Shown here one piece after another: positions 13,221 through 24,595 of a DNA stretch of 64,000 bases. A model generated the notes under the pieces. That model was not told where the DNA came from. It saw only the letters and a program-made list of their open reading frames with translations, and searched no databases. Made by a program: the position numbers and the translations under genes. Every line of letters starts with the position of its first letter. The first letter of the stretch is position 1. The DNA comes from Chamaecyparis obtusa (Eukaryota > Streptophyta > Pinopsida > Cupressales > Cupressaceae), in NCBI GenBank assembly GCA_027943335.1, contig BSBK01001879.1, forward strand, positions 1,322,501-1,386,500. The letters are read 5' to 3'.

Positions 13221-13662
13221 AAAGATAAAATAGCTCAAGAGACCATCATAGGTTCTCTCTTTCTTCGGTCTATATTATTGACAGAATGTTTTACCTTTCA
13301 TTAGCTCATCAAATCCGGGGATTTGAAAGAATTTAATAGAATATTTTTATGACAACATATATTATTTAAGTTGACGTTGCACAAATTTATCTACGTTTCA
13401 CGTATATTATGAGGACGGTGATAAAGAAGCATGGCCATCCATGGCCATGCTTCTTTTTCACCATCATCATAGTCTAAAACTGTGCGAAGTAGATAAATTC
13501 ATGCAACATCAACTTAAATAATATACATTGTCATGAAAATATTCTATTAAATTCTTTCAAATCCCCAGATTTGATGAGCTAATGAAAGGTAAAACATTAT
13601 GTCAATAATATAGACTGAAGAAAGACAAAACCTATGATGGTCTCTTGAGCTGTTTTATCTTT
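13221..13662. repeat. Near-perfect 442-bp inverted repeat (long hairpin)
   Basis: Two arms of about 220 bp meet at 13440/13441 with almost no loop. The apex is AGCATGGCCATCCATGGCCATGCT. The outer ends are AAAGATAAAATAGCTCAAGAGACC (13221 on) and its complement ending TTTATCTTT at 13662. Most of each arm matches the other, for example GAAAGAATTTAATAGAATATTTTTATGACA against TGTCATGAAAATATTCTATTAAATTCTTTC; the weakest pairing is about 40-70 bases from the apex. Transcription would give a very long dsRNA-like stem. It lies immediately inside the CACTA subterminal region. It could be a foldback transposon, a young inverted duplication or an siRNA-generating hairpin; sequence alone cannot decide. 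Confidence 0.85.
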
Positions 13663-14213
13663 AATGTGCATATCCGTCAGTTTTTCGACACTTAATAATT
13701 AATTTTGACAAAAGTGCTACGCATTCAATAGATAAAATGTTGGAGAAAACTAATTTATGACAATAGTTCCAACAGTAATGCTATATGTTCGACAGGGAAC
13801 CTGTCGGAGAAATAATGAAGGACTGTCACTCTTCTGACATTTTAAGTGTCGCAAATAGAAATTTTTCAATAGAAACTTTGACATTAATTCCATATCACCA
13901 ATAGGTATATATGTCAGAATTAAGTGGAAACTGTCACTATTCCAACAGTTATAATGTCAGAAAGGATATGTTTTCAAAAATTAATAGGTCATTGTGTCAA
14001 AATTCTGATGGATGAACCGTACAAAATGCCATAATGAAGTTGTTTCCATGTGCAAGTTTTCAACGTGATATGGTGTCGGTAAACTGATGGATACATCTTC
14101 TGTCACAATTTCCTATGCAAAAATAACGACAGACCCATCTGTCAAAATGCTGACAAATTAGCATTGCAAATCTGACAAATGGCCGTCAAAATTTGACCCC
14201 AAATTTAGTAGTG
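13663..14213. repeat. CACTA subterminal repeats and right terminal inverted repeat
   Basis: Short words of the TGTC(A/G), CTGTC and TCTGACA type recur about 15 times in both orientations (for example CTGTCGGAG, TCTGACATTTT, ATGTCAGAA, CTGTCAAAATGCTGACA, TCTGACAAATGGCCGTC). Such arrays are the binding sites for the element-encoded DNA-binding protein in known CACTA elements. The zone ends with CCCAAATTTAGTAGTG. The following bases (ATT...) belong to the target. Confidence 0.75.
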
Positions 14214-14908
14214 ATTCTTCAACTTACTTTCACTTGGTAAATGGTTCTCTGATGCTTGGTAAAACTCTGCAGCTCAGTTCTTCAATAACCAGTTTGATTT
14301 GGCATGCATGAATATAGTCTTCATGTAAAATCTATGCAGTCTTCTTCTTCTGGCTTGTTTCAATAATTAAACTCATATCTCTTATATAGACAAGTAAATA
14401 TTTTCATATCAACCATAAGATTTTTCCCCTTAATCTTCTTCATTCATTTTTCCTCTTAAACCTTCCTCGGTAAATGTTTCATTAACACATTTCAATCTCA
14501 TCCTTAGATCTCCAAATTTTCTTATCCATGGATCTCATAACAAACTTCATCCTTAATCTCAAAATCATAACAATATCCAGCTCATCAATTTTAGTTATTT
14601 GTTCTTTCCACTTAATGTTTTCATCCATACTCAGTTGATATAGAAATGCATCGATGATAACTAGTTGAACTAGTTCAATTAATACTATTAGTCAGTATAC
14701 ACTGCACTGGCTCAGTGTATATAGAAATCTTCAATTACTATCCATATTTACTCATTTAATTTCAAATCTCTTCTTCATAATAGATTAATGTAACATGCTC
14801 AAGTCAATAATATAAAGCCATAGACTCATCAATAAGTTACCCAATGTTTTCCTTATCCTTATCCTTATCCTTAGTTCATTCAGATATTCAATTAGTTGTA
14901 GTTCATCA
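14214..14908 (-). repeat. 3' LTR remnant of copia element B
   Basis: On the minus strand a purine-rich tract AAAGGGAGAGAT (plus 14909-14920) is followed directly by TGATGAACTACAAC, an LTR start after a polypurine tract. The LTR then runs leftward until the CACTA terminus at 14213, so its distal end is missing or was separated by the CACTA insertion. A CCTTAT hexamer repeat sits at about 14852-14872. The partner 5' LTR is not in the window, so the far boundary cannot be confirmed. Confidence 0.6.
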
Positions 14909-15409
14909 ATCTCTCCCTTTGGCATTGATCACAACACAAGAAATATGAAAATATGCCATGCACATACCAAACACGTATTCTACAACTATGTAAGAAAATG
15001 GTGTAGCTCGGTAAGCTCAAATTTAATATGTTTAATCACTACAAAACATAACAACATTACAAGTGCATACTCTCCTTGTGGATTTGATCTTTTTAGTTCT
15101 TGAATTCCCTTTGTTCTCAGCAACAAATATGTCTCTCCCTTTCTTTGTGTTCTCATTAACTAATTTTCCATATTCATTCTCTCTTCCTTTGACAACAATG
15201 CCAAAGAAAATATGCAAACAACTCTTCAACAACCAAGTAATTCTTTTTTGTTCGGTTTATATCATGTACCTTCAGTGTATAGATAAACAAATTTTTGTTC
15301 TAGCTTCTACAATCTTTCACAACCTTAGACAAAATCCAAAGTGTGAGTTATGTGCATCAATATGAATGATCTTATGATAAGTATAGGTTGATGCAACCTC
15401 TAGATCACC
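14909..15409 (-). other. Polypurine tract and 3' untranslated region of copia B
   Basis: The interval between the pol stop and the polypurine tract at 14909-14925. ORFs here (15032-15232, 15063-15365) overlap on opposite strands and match nothing known. Confidence 0.6.
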
Positions 15410-16845
15410 TTAGTGACTGATAGATAGGGGATGAACCCCAAGTTTAGTCCTTAAATACTCAAATGTGTCCTTCGATAATGGTTTAGTAAAGATACCAGCA
15501 AGTTGTTCCTTAGATGTTACAAATTCCAGTTTCACCTGCTTCTCTTGAGATTGTTCTCTTAAGTAGTGATACTTAATGGATATATGCTTTGTCTTGGAAT
15601 GCATCATAGGATTCTTAGAAATATTTATAGCACTAGTGTTGTCACAATATATAATCACCAGGTTAGTGATTACCTCATTCATTCCTTCCAACACTTGTCT
15701 AATCCAGGCTATATTTTTGCAATTTGTAGAAGCAACAACATACTTTGCTTCAACAGTGGACTGAGAAATGCATGCTTGTTTCTTGCTAATCCAATTCACA
15801 AGCCTTTCCCCTAAAAAGAATTCTCCACCAATTGTGGTCTTCCAATCATCTATGTTTCCAGCCCAATTTGCATCAGTGTAAACTCTAAGTTCAAATTTGC
15901 CTTCAAATGTATACCATAATTCATATTCTTCTATTTTCTTCACATATCTCAAGATTCTTTTTACTGCAACCATATGTGAATCTTTAGGATTGGCAAAAAA
16001 TATAGCTACAATCCCTACTACATGTGCAATATTAGGCCTACTGTGTACAACATACATTAGTTTACCAATCATAGATCGGTACAGAGTTTGATTTACTTCT
16101 CCAGATTCATCATATTTTGTCAATTTACAGCTAGTTACCATCATTGTTCCCACTGGTTTAGCATCTTCCATGCCAAAAGTTTTCAATACTTCTTTAATGT
16201 ATTTTGATTGAGTGATGAAAATCCCATCTTTCTGTTGTATAACCTGCAAACCTAGAAAGAATTTAATCTTTCCAAACATAGACATCTCAAATTCCTTTCT
16301 CATGTCATTAGCAAAAGATTTGCAAATTAGATGTTGTCCTCCAAATATTATATCATCAACAAATATCTCAACAATCAAAATGTTATCATCAGATCCTCCT
16401 TTCATGTAAAAATTATTGTTTTCACTAGTTCTTACAAAACCAATACTTATAAGATAAGCATGTAGTTTTTCATACCATTCCCTCAGTGCTTGCTTTAATC
16501 CATACAAGGTTTTGTGCAATCTACATACCATGTCTTTCTGATTCTGATCAAAAAACCCTTCTGATTGTTCTATGTAGACCTCCTCCTCAAGAATTCCATT
16601 TAGAAACATTGATTTCACATCCATTTGATATACCTTAAATCCATTATGTGCAACATAAAAAAGTAATATGTGAACTACTTCTAGTCTAGAAACTGGTGCA
16701 AAGGTTTCACCATAATCAATACCTTCTTCTTGTTCATATCCTTTGCGAATAAGTCTTTTCTTATTCCTTGTAATTTCTCCATTCTCATTCAGCTTATTCT
16801 TAAAAATCTGCTTAGTACCAATAACATTTTTATCCTTTGGTCTAG
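15410..16845 (-). pseudogene. Copia B pol: reverse transcriptase and RNase H
   Basis: Reading from 16845 leftward: [19 protein letters not shown] (RT start), [44 protein letters not shown], then IFVDDIIFG (the YVDD box as FVDD), then RNase H with [26 protein letters not shown], and the C-terminal [12 protein letters not shown] 404-residue open frame (15410-16624) continues upstream without a stop to 16845, where the solo LTR interrupts it. The domain order PR-INT-RT-RNH of the whole of B is diagnostic of Ty1/copia. This piece is the best-preserved coding stretch of B. Confidence 0.92.
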
Positions 16846-18425
16846 TGGTGCAGGAGCACCTACTCTAGATTCAAAAAACATTCCTATGGAACCTAGGGTT
16901 TCACACTAAGGTCCTTAGAGGCCTCTAGTCATGCTTAGAACAAGGGTTAAACATTGGATCTCTTTGTAAGACCATAGTTCCAAGATTGGCATTTTATGAG
17001 CCCTTGGTCTAACTAGTGGTCATTAATGATCCAAAACCCTATCCATAGGTATTTTTATGTTTTATATGTTTGGATCCATTAGGGATCATTAAAATAAGGT
17101 TAGGACCAAGTTTGGTCATTAGATTTGCAAAATTGCAAAATAGGCAAAAGTTGCTCTAAAAGTTGTCAAGCAACTTTTGAGCAACTTTCTTAAAAGTTGT
17201 CAAAACTTGTAAACACAACTCCCAAATGGCTAATTAGTTCAAAAAAGTCATGTAACCATTGGGAGTTCCTACATAATCCCTTACAGACGGGTGGTAGGAC
17301 AAGGTGGTGTAATTTGACAATTATCAATAAAGAAACAACCATTTCTCTATAGATTTCATGTTACAGACTGCTGGTATGGATGAGCATTGGAGTTTGGGAT
17401 GAAACCCTGATAGGTTTTGTTAGCCCTAGGAAGCACCTCTCATTTCCTTTTTGTTTCATGTCTTGATCTTACTTTCATTGAAAGTTATTTCATTTTCTTT
17501 ATCATTGTCCGGGTTATAGGGTTTGAACTAGGGTTTTAACTGTGTCTAAACTTTCCACTCAATTCCACCATGGGAAAGTGATACCCCTTGGTGGAATTAA
17601 AGGTTTATCTATGTGCTTTCATAAAATTTAGGTTAGGGGTGGAGTTCTGCAGAGAGGTGAGTTTGCCACAAAGCCCTAGGTGTACAGGCCCATATGTGCA
17701 CCTACCAGTGACTTAGTACAATCATGATAAAACTCGGTTGGGGATTCATCAAGACCCTAGATTTTGGATTTGGAACTCTTATACATGCCCTCATAGGTTT
17801 CCACCATTGATATTGGCATTGGTTTGGAGGAAGAAGCACTTGTAGTGCAATTTAGGCCTAATTAGGCATATTAGCCCTATCCTAAATTTGGATAAATCAG
17901 TGACCTCCATTTGGTTTCAAGTCCTAGTGTTTGGATATGTTCTATAAGTACCAAAAGGGTGTCAAGATCCTTAACCTAATTCATACTTTTTTTGGAAGGA
18001 TTTTGATCTAGATTCAAAATAATAGTTTGGAAAGGCTACAAGCCAAACCCTTAGGTTGTGAAGCAACTTAGTACTATGGGTTGTTTTTGAATGAAAGAAC
18101 CATTGGAACTAAAAGAATAGGACCTAAATAGGCCATAATAGTGATTTTAGACCACCCTTGGTCTTATAAGACATTTCATGGGGTTTGATTGTCTATTAGG
18201 CTAAAGAGACCTCTTAGTAACCTCTCAATTGATTGGTGTCTTGGACTTGGCATAGCCTAGTGATTAGGTTGCCTTGGGTGTTTGGGTTGTGATAACCATT
18301 TCCCTTAGTCCTTACCAGACTTGTGATAAGTATTGGGCACTTGGATCCAAAGTTGGGATTGTTGAGACCTTGGAACTCACCAAATTGTCACTATTTGAAA
18401 GCTTCTGCTTGCCACTATTGCATCA
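16846..18425. mobile_element. Solo-LTR-like insertion in copia B pol
   Basis: The 1580-bp segment starts TGGTGCAGG, ends TATTGCATCA (TG...CA) and is flanked by the identical pentamer TCTAG at 16841-16845 and 18426-18430. Without it and one TCTAG, the copia frame reads through NKTWTLVPRPKDKN without a gap. There is no coding region and no internal primer-binding site or polypurine tract, so a solo LTR fits best. Its orientation and family are unknown; no second copy was seen in the window. Confidence 0.75.
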
Positions 18426-18829
18426 TCTAGGCACTAAAGTCCATGTTTTATTTTTCTCAATTTGTTCAATTTCCTCATTCATAGCATTGATCCATTCCTC
18501 ATTTTTAAGTGCATCCGTAACATTCTTAGGTTCAAACTTACAAACTAAGCATGTATTTTGTTCAGGTCATCATGCCAGCTTGCTTATCTCCAATGATTTG
18601 GTTCTCAGGATGATGTCTTCTAACAAATCTTGCTATTACTTGATCTCTCCTCTACTCATCATTTTGTTTAGGTACATTTTCCTCCTCGGTAGCTTCTTCC
18701 TGATTCTCAATTTCCATTTGTTGATTCTCAATAGCATTTTCCTGATGCTCGATAGACTCAGTCTGTGGCATTGGTAGATAGTATGGATCTTCAACATAAG
18801 TAAATCTACCATAATCTTTAGGCTCCTTC
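18426..18829 (-). pseudogene. Copia B pol: linker between integrase and RT
   Basis: On the minus strand from 18829: EPKDYGRFTYVEDPYYLPMPQ, then a Glu/Gln/Asn-rich linker (IENQQMEIENQEEATEEE), then RFVRRHHPENQIIGD and EEIEQIEKNKTWTLV. This is the usual variable stretch before the copia RT domain. It joins in frame to the RT piece across the solo LTR and to the integrase piece across element A. Several stops lie within (for example after QNDE). Confidence 0.85.
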
Positions 18830-19876
18830 TGTTAGAAATAGGGAATATTGAGAGGAGGGGTTGAATCAGTATTCTAAAAAATTTTAATTTTTCCCAATTA
18901 TGGATATAACAGATTAGCTTGATACATGCATAACATAGTAAACTAAAGAATATGCATAATAGTAAAGCAAATGAACTTATAACACATTATTTTTTCTTGA
19001 GGAAACCCTAGCCAAGGGAAAACCTCGGTGGGGATGGTACCCACAAAGATCCACTACTCAAAAGTATCATGTTAAGGATGTTGACCCTGTTAGGAGTCTA
19101 TTACATGCATACAGTGTCTCAGTCCTGATTAAGGGACTTTAGGCCTTGTTAGAAGCCTCAACCCTACTAAGAGTTGGTAGTACAAAATATGATTACTAGA
19201 TGAGCCCACTGCCCAAAAAAGTAATGTACAATGATTACTAAATACAAAATATGGTAAGGTACATAACCTTATACTACTTTCTTTCTTTCACAACTTTTCA
19301 TCAATATCTTCTTCACTTATAGATTCTCTATCACATACATACATCACTCACATCACTATTCCGCATTTACATATGCCTTACATTTTATACAAGTTATTAG
19401 GATTAATAACTCTTACAATCATCTTGAAAAAATCATTATATAAAGTACATATTTACCCAAGGGTTAACATCTAGGATTTCATCCCTTTATATTGTTAAGA
19501 CATTATTTTGATAAACAAAATAATCCCTTAACTCTTTACCAATTTTGTCTTCATATTCTGTCCTGTCGGCTAGACATTGTCTTTAGTAAAACTGTCATAA
19601 CTTCTTTCGTACATGTCATACTGACTTGCACTCTTAGGTGAGTCTTCTATAGTCACCATAGTATCTATTTTAAAGTGTGCAAGCACTGAACTTACTCCAA
19701 TCAACATCGCTAACTAAAACTATCTCCGAGTACACTGGCAAAAACACTGTCTCATACTTAGACAATTTTGCATTGCGGTCTGTCATACTTGCTCTCTGTC
19801 CTATGTGATCTTCATGTAGATCATATGTTTCCATAATGACAACATCTAAGTATCCAACTCAGCCAAATTTCCAAAA
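18830..19876 (-). repeat. 3' LTR of element A
   Basis: About 1047 bp; in plus orientation it begins TGTTAGAAATAGGG and ends CCAAATTTCCAAAA (its partner ends CCAACA). It aligns along its length with 36931-37988, and in reverse complement with the LTRs of element C. Confidence 0.9.
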
Positions 19877-20284
19877 ATCTCCCCCTTTGTCATTGGTGGC
19901 AACATATGAGAAAATTGGCTGTCATAAGACTTCAAAATCTCAAAATTGTGGACATAACAAAAAAATATGTATATACTGTCCTTATAACTGCATATATCTT
20001 ATCTATATACTATAATCCCCCTAAGAGTAGACATCCTTATCATATTTATCAATTTTTTTCTATATATCTCTCCCCCTTTGACAAAAATGACAAAAAAAGG
20101 TAAGGAGGGTGTCAAAACTGTGTTCATAACAAAAATGTGTATACCTTGATTCAATATTGCAAAGTCGGTAGGCTTGCAACAAAATCTACAAAGTTTATCT
20201 TCATGGTCTCTATCTCTTTCTCCCATACCTTCTTAATGGAATCTGCAACACTAAGTAGTGCACATAATCCATAAGATGCAAATT
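19877..20284 (-). other. Polypurine tract and 3' untranslated region of element A
   Basis: TCTCCCCCTTTGTCATTGG (19878-19896) is the complement of a polypurine tract and is nearly identical to the corresponding site of element C at 46226-46244. The rest is AT-rich with a second C-rich patch at 20069-20078. No gene. Confidence 0.75.
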
Positions 20285-23045
20285 TCATAGGCTTGGAGGT
20301 TTGCAAAATTGAATTTCTGGAAAGATGTCTTTGATGAAAGACATTCTTCCAGTTGTCCCTTCAACAATGCTCAATTTAATTGAAATATGCTCTCTTAGAA
20401 GAGTGAATCTTTTCAGCTTCCTATCCTTGTCATCATGGAGAATCCTTATTTCATCATAAATTCTACAAATATTCTTCTCAATGTCGAGTATCTTCACATT
20501 GGGGGTGGAAAGAAGATTTATCTCTATTTGAATTTCTGCTTCTTTGATCTTAATCTTCTGAGTTTCTTCTACTATAAGGTTCTCAGATTTTGTACACTGA
20601 ATGTACAAAGTCTTACCTCTGTCCAAGTTCCTTCTCAAGTCTTTTATACAGATATCAAGATTGTTGATGTCATTCCTGATATTCTAACTTATATCAGAAG
20701 TAGTTTGGCCTCATAATCTACTTGTGCCTTCACCTTAGCTATATCTGATAAGTTGGTAAACTCATCATCAAATGTACTCATTACTTTCTTTTCTCTTTCA
20801 AGTGGGTCTGCCTCTATAATCTGTGTAGTCACAATACTTTGTAACTTCTCAGCTAACTCCTTTAGGGATCCTTCAAGGATTTTTACCTTCTTATTCTTTC
20901 CAATAATCTTATTCAGAGATGTGATCAATTCCATCTGATCATCATCATCTACTTCTTTTCCCAAGATTTCAAATATAGATCCAATTTGAGTTTTCTTACC
21001 AGTCTCTGATGTTAGACTAATTTCTTCTTGTCTAGGGGCTTCTATTTGCTTCTTTGACTCCTTAGTCTCTTCAATTTTTGTGTCTCTCTATTCTTCTCCT
21101 CTAGCACTATCCTACTCTTCAAAAGCTGAATTGTCAACAATGTTCTCAAGGTTCTTAAAAATATTATCATCACTATCTAAAGTGATTTTGGTTCCTTCCA
21201 CATTCATTGTCTCATCTTCAATGTTAATTGCTGGTGGAGAGGGAATTTTCAGTTGTTCTACTTCCTTTGCTTGCTCTGTTGGTTCTGTTGTATCTGATTG
21301 TTTTCCAACACTAGATGTCATCACTTTAATTATTGATTGATCTATCTCTTGGTTTATCTCTTCATAGTTACCTCCCATAATCTGAATGGTTCTTTTCTTT
21401 GTTCTCAAATGGGTGTTTAGTTCTTTCATGATTTTCTTGAAGTGTTCTTCATCTTTTACATCAAATATCTTCCTAACAAGATTTTCTCTGATTTTGATGT
21501 CTTCTTCTGTTGCTCTTTTCTTTTTGTTTACTAACTTTTCATACAATTCATCAGGTATCTTGCCCTGAATTGTGTCAAACTTCTTGTCAGACAATATCAT
21601 ATGTCTCATAGCTACATTTTCAAGGTTCAATCTCTCTGAATAGTTATAGAGATCATAGTACTTGTTCATCTTTGAAAATTCTCTATCTTGTATGATCTCT
21701 TCGTTCACCTTTTCTATCTTTGGTTTCTAATTTTTCTTCTTTGCTGGGGTCTCTTCATCATCTTTTATTTCTGCAATCTTCCTTTGTACTGGTGGCATTA
21801 GAGTTTTCTATCTTTTCCCCAGCCAGTAGCAATCTCTTTCACTCTTTTACTAGGTGTAGAAGAGGATGATATAGTGGACTTACTGGCTTCTTGATCTTTC
21901 TCAGCTTCTTCCACTTTCACTTTAATCTAAGTGCCTGCTTGTTGTACTACAATTAATGAAAGAGGAGGAACAGACAAAATTTCCTTTTGTCCTATATCTC
22001 TAACTGCTGCTGATGTTTGCTTAGCTATCAAAAATTCTTGTTCAGTCATCCCTGTGTCCTTTAATATTTTCTTGATTGTACTTTCTACTCTCTTCTTAGA
22101 CTATTTCTATCCTAAGATAGTCTTTGCAGAGTTGAAGTTTTCCTCAAAGGTTCCAAATATGTTCCTATGAATATCCAACTTGCTTTTAAGGAATCTTCTC
22201 ACATTCTCTTCTATTTTTGTTTCAGATATTTCATAGCCAAGAGGGTCTATGAATTCTACTCTAGGTTATACTACTTCAATGAATGTAAAGTCAATATCAA
22301 CCATAAAGCATATCTCATTCTTATACTTCTCAACTAAAGACTGTGGAATCCTTGGTCTACTTTTCATCAAATTCTAAAAAAAATTTATTACCAATTGTGC
22401 ACTCTCATTGACCTTGTCTATCACATGTCTCATGAATACATTATTTATCCTTTATATTGTGGTTTTTCTATCATTCCAATCATTACCAACAGTGTAAGGG
22501 AATCTTCTCAACAAATGGAAAAACATATAAGTTATCAATGATGAGAATCTAAACTGAGAGTTCTTAGTCTTCTTAATCTTCTTTAAGTTTTCAAATAACT
22601 GAATTCTCAAAATTTCACACATGTCAACTTGAACTTTGTCAAAACACATTAAGTAGGCTACATGTATCATTCCAGCTACCATGTCATCTTCTCTTGAATT
22701 TGCACAAAACTTAGCTGTAAGGATCTTGCACAAATACCTAACATCATCTTGCTGTATCTTATTGATCACTATACCTCTGCCATTGTAAGATGATTTTGTG
22801 TTGTCTATAACTATTTTTCTCATGTTCTTCTCATTAAAAGGTATGGCTCTAGTTTTAGATAGGCTAATTACCTCATGAATTAGGTCAAATGTGATATCTA
22901 TCACTTTGTCATCTAACCAAAACTTTCCATTGTGAATTTTGCTCAGAATTATCTTAGTACATTCTTCATCAACAAAATCACACTGTAAGGAATACTTAAT
23001 GATCTCATTATCATTCAAGTGTTCAAACCCTACTTTCAATGACAT
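20285..23045 (-). pseudogene. Unrecognised multi-part ORF region of element A (in place of pol)
   Basis: Reading leftward from 23045 come open frames 22452-23045 (197 aa, starts MSLKVGFEHLNDNEIIKYSL), 21112-21708 (198 aa, charged, Glu/Lys/Ile-rich), 20689-20964 (91 aa) and 20285-20638 (117 aa, Lys/Ile/Glu-rich with heptad-like spacing). They lie in different frames, and intervening sequence still reads as similar Lys/Glu/Ser/Thr-rich protein, so they look like remnants of one long protein of perhaps 900 residues broken by stops and frameshifts. The first part is mixed alpha-helical in composition; later parts are coiled-coil-like and acidic. I find no retroviral motif (no DSG, YVDD, HHCC or DDE). 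It may be a captured host sequence or a family-specific extra ORF; a distant tie to plant 'transposon protein' domains is only a guess. Confidence 0.5.
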
Positions 23046-23765
23046 GTCTTGATTGTAAAGCTTTCATATTCTCTTGTAAAGTCACTATTACTGATAGTTT
23101 CAAGCTTGCATCCCAAATAGCTTCTAACATTTTCTAAGTGCATAACTATGTTTGGTACAGATGATAAAGCTAACTTAGGATCTTCCTCCAAGGGTAAACT
23201 AGTTCCCTTTTGATTTTAGGTCTATTTTTATCTCTGACATTATGAATCAATGAAACATCCATGACTTCTGCAAATGCTTTAACTAATTTATAGATCTATC
23301 AAGTAAATACCTCGATTCGATGATTTAGGGCTTTCGTAGATTCGGCACAAAAATCCTTCACCCAATCCTTGTAAACTACTTTCAATCACTACTCTTTGAT
23401 CTCCTTAGCACTTTTATTTACCTTAATGATCAAATAGTACCGATTATAAGCTTTTATCCTTTCAATCTCAAAAATATCTGACATCACATTCAATTCATTT
23501 GCCGCTTCTTTCCAAAAAAGTTGTTTCTGCTTACCTGCAAAACTTAAAACTTCTTGCGATCTCACATAACACAATATTTTTCTATGCGCTCTTAACCATA
23601 GCATTAGCGTATCATATACTACCTTGCATTAACTGCGCAAGACTCAATTCATCATATATCAACTTCTACACTATTCTAAGTTCCTATTCTACTGTATTTT
23701 TCATGAATTAAGTACTTTGAGATGGGTTAAGTAGAAATTCATTCTTACCATTAGATACTTCACTT
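23046..23765 (-). other. Degenerate interval between gag and the unknown ORF of element A
   Basis: Contains a 71-aa minus frame (23389-23604, LRAHRKILCYVRSQEV) and stop-rich sequence around it. It is probably decayed coding sequence of element A; nothing could be assigned. Confidence 0.35.
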
Positions 23766-24595
23766 TTCTAATTACCTTCAGTGTTGAAAATGTCTTCTTG
23801 ATTCGTGGCTTTAACAAACTTTACTTCTTCTGAATTACTACAACATCCTCTTTGACTGTTACTTTCATTTTTCCTTGCATGACTTCTAGAGTTAGGGTTA
23901 GGATGAGGAATCCTATTATTCCTTCTACAAAACCTTGTTGTATGTCTAATCATGTTACATATCTGGTAAACTATTCCATTGTTTCCATATCTTGATCCTG
24001 ACTAATTGATCTGTGATATGCAATTTCTAGCAATGTGTCCAACTTTGTTGCATCTATAACATACTACTCTATTTCTCTTGTTTGTGTCTTCAGTAGGTCT
24101 TTTATCTGCATGGTTAGTATTTCTAAACATTCTACTACTATTATTATTCTCAATAAATTTAGGTTTTCTACATTCAATAGCTCTATGTCCAAAACCATGA
24201 CAATTATAACAATAACCATTAAGGGGTTTAAATTTCTTACCTGTAAAATCTTTCTTCATATGACCAAAAGTATTACAAGCAAAGCATCTACCTTTAAATT
24301 CTCTTTGCGTACCTTTAGGTGACTCCTCTTGCTTAGGAGGTTCTTCTTCTTTAGGTGTATCTTTAGATTTGTCAACTTCATCAGACTTCTTTTCATCTAT
24401 ACTTTCAGATCTGGTTTCTTGCTTTCTTCATATGTTTTACATGAGTTAAATCCAAGACCAATTTTATCATAGAATGGTTTTTTATAAGACATTTGTTCAT
24501 CAATCTTCTCACTAGTTGAATATAGTCTCTCAAGTTGCTGCTTAGATTGAGTCATTTCACCTTTCACAATTGTATTATATTTCTCAAGTTTAGCA
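23766..24595 (-). pseudogene. Element A gag, C-terminal part with four zinc knuckles
   Basis: Downstream part of the gag-like protein. It starts at the G1 junction (AKLEKYNTIVKGE) and contains SKQQLERLYSTSEKIDEQMS, then four CCHC-type knuckles: CFACNTFGHMKKDF (last Cys replaced by Phe), CYNCHGFGHRAIEC (intact), CYRCNKVGHIARNC (intact) and YQICNMIRHTTRFC (first Cys replaced by Tyr). A TAG separates the third and fourth at about 24000. Knuckles bind element RNA during packaging in copia gag proteins. The 5' half lies at 36472-36874, beyond G1. Confidence 0.8.

Larger units (their letters stand above)
1..14213 (+). mobile_element. CACTA (En/Spm-type) DNA transposon, right part; left end outside window
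   Basis: A TNP2-like transposase on the + strand (1805-6516) is followed, 7.7 kb further on, by a subterminal-repeat zone that ends in TTTAGTAGTG at 14204-14213. Read inward on the other strand this is CACTACTAAA, the signature terminus of the CACTA superfamily. No matching left CACTACTAAA is visible, so the left end should lie upstream of base 1. The 3 bp after the end are ATT, the expected size of a CACTA target duplication. Linking transposase and terminus to one element is inference: the 6.5-13.2 kb interval carries many secondary repeats and could hide a second element. The terminus abuts the 3' LTR of copia element B, which suggests insertion into that LTR. Confidence 0.7.

Noticed and set aside
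13221..13662. Calling the hairpin a miRNA gene
   Set aside because: The stem is about 220 bp with near-perfect pairing and no loop, more like a foldback or inverted duplication; no small-RNA evidence is available.
14852..14872. CCTTAT repeat as interstitial telomere
   Set aside because: The hexamer is CCTTAT, not the plant telomere unit CCCTAAA, and there are only three to four copies.
15566..16409. Plus-strand ORFs opposite copia B RT
   Set aside because: Antisense shadows of a clear RT/RNase H frame.
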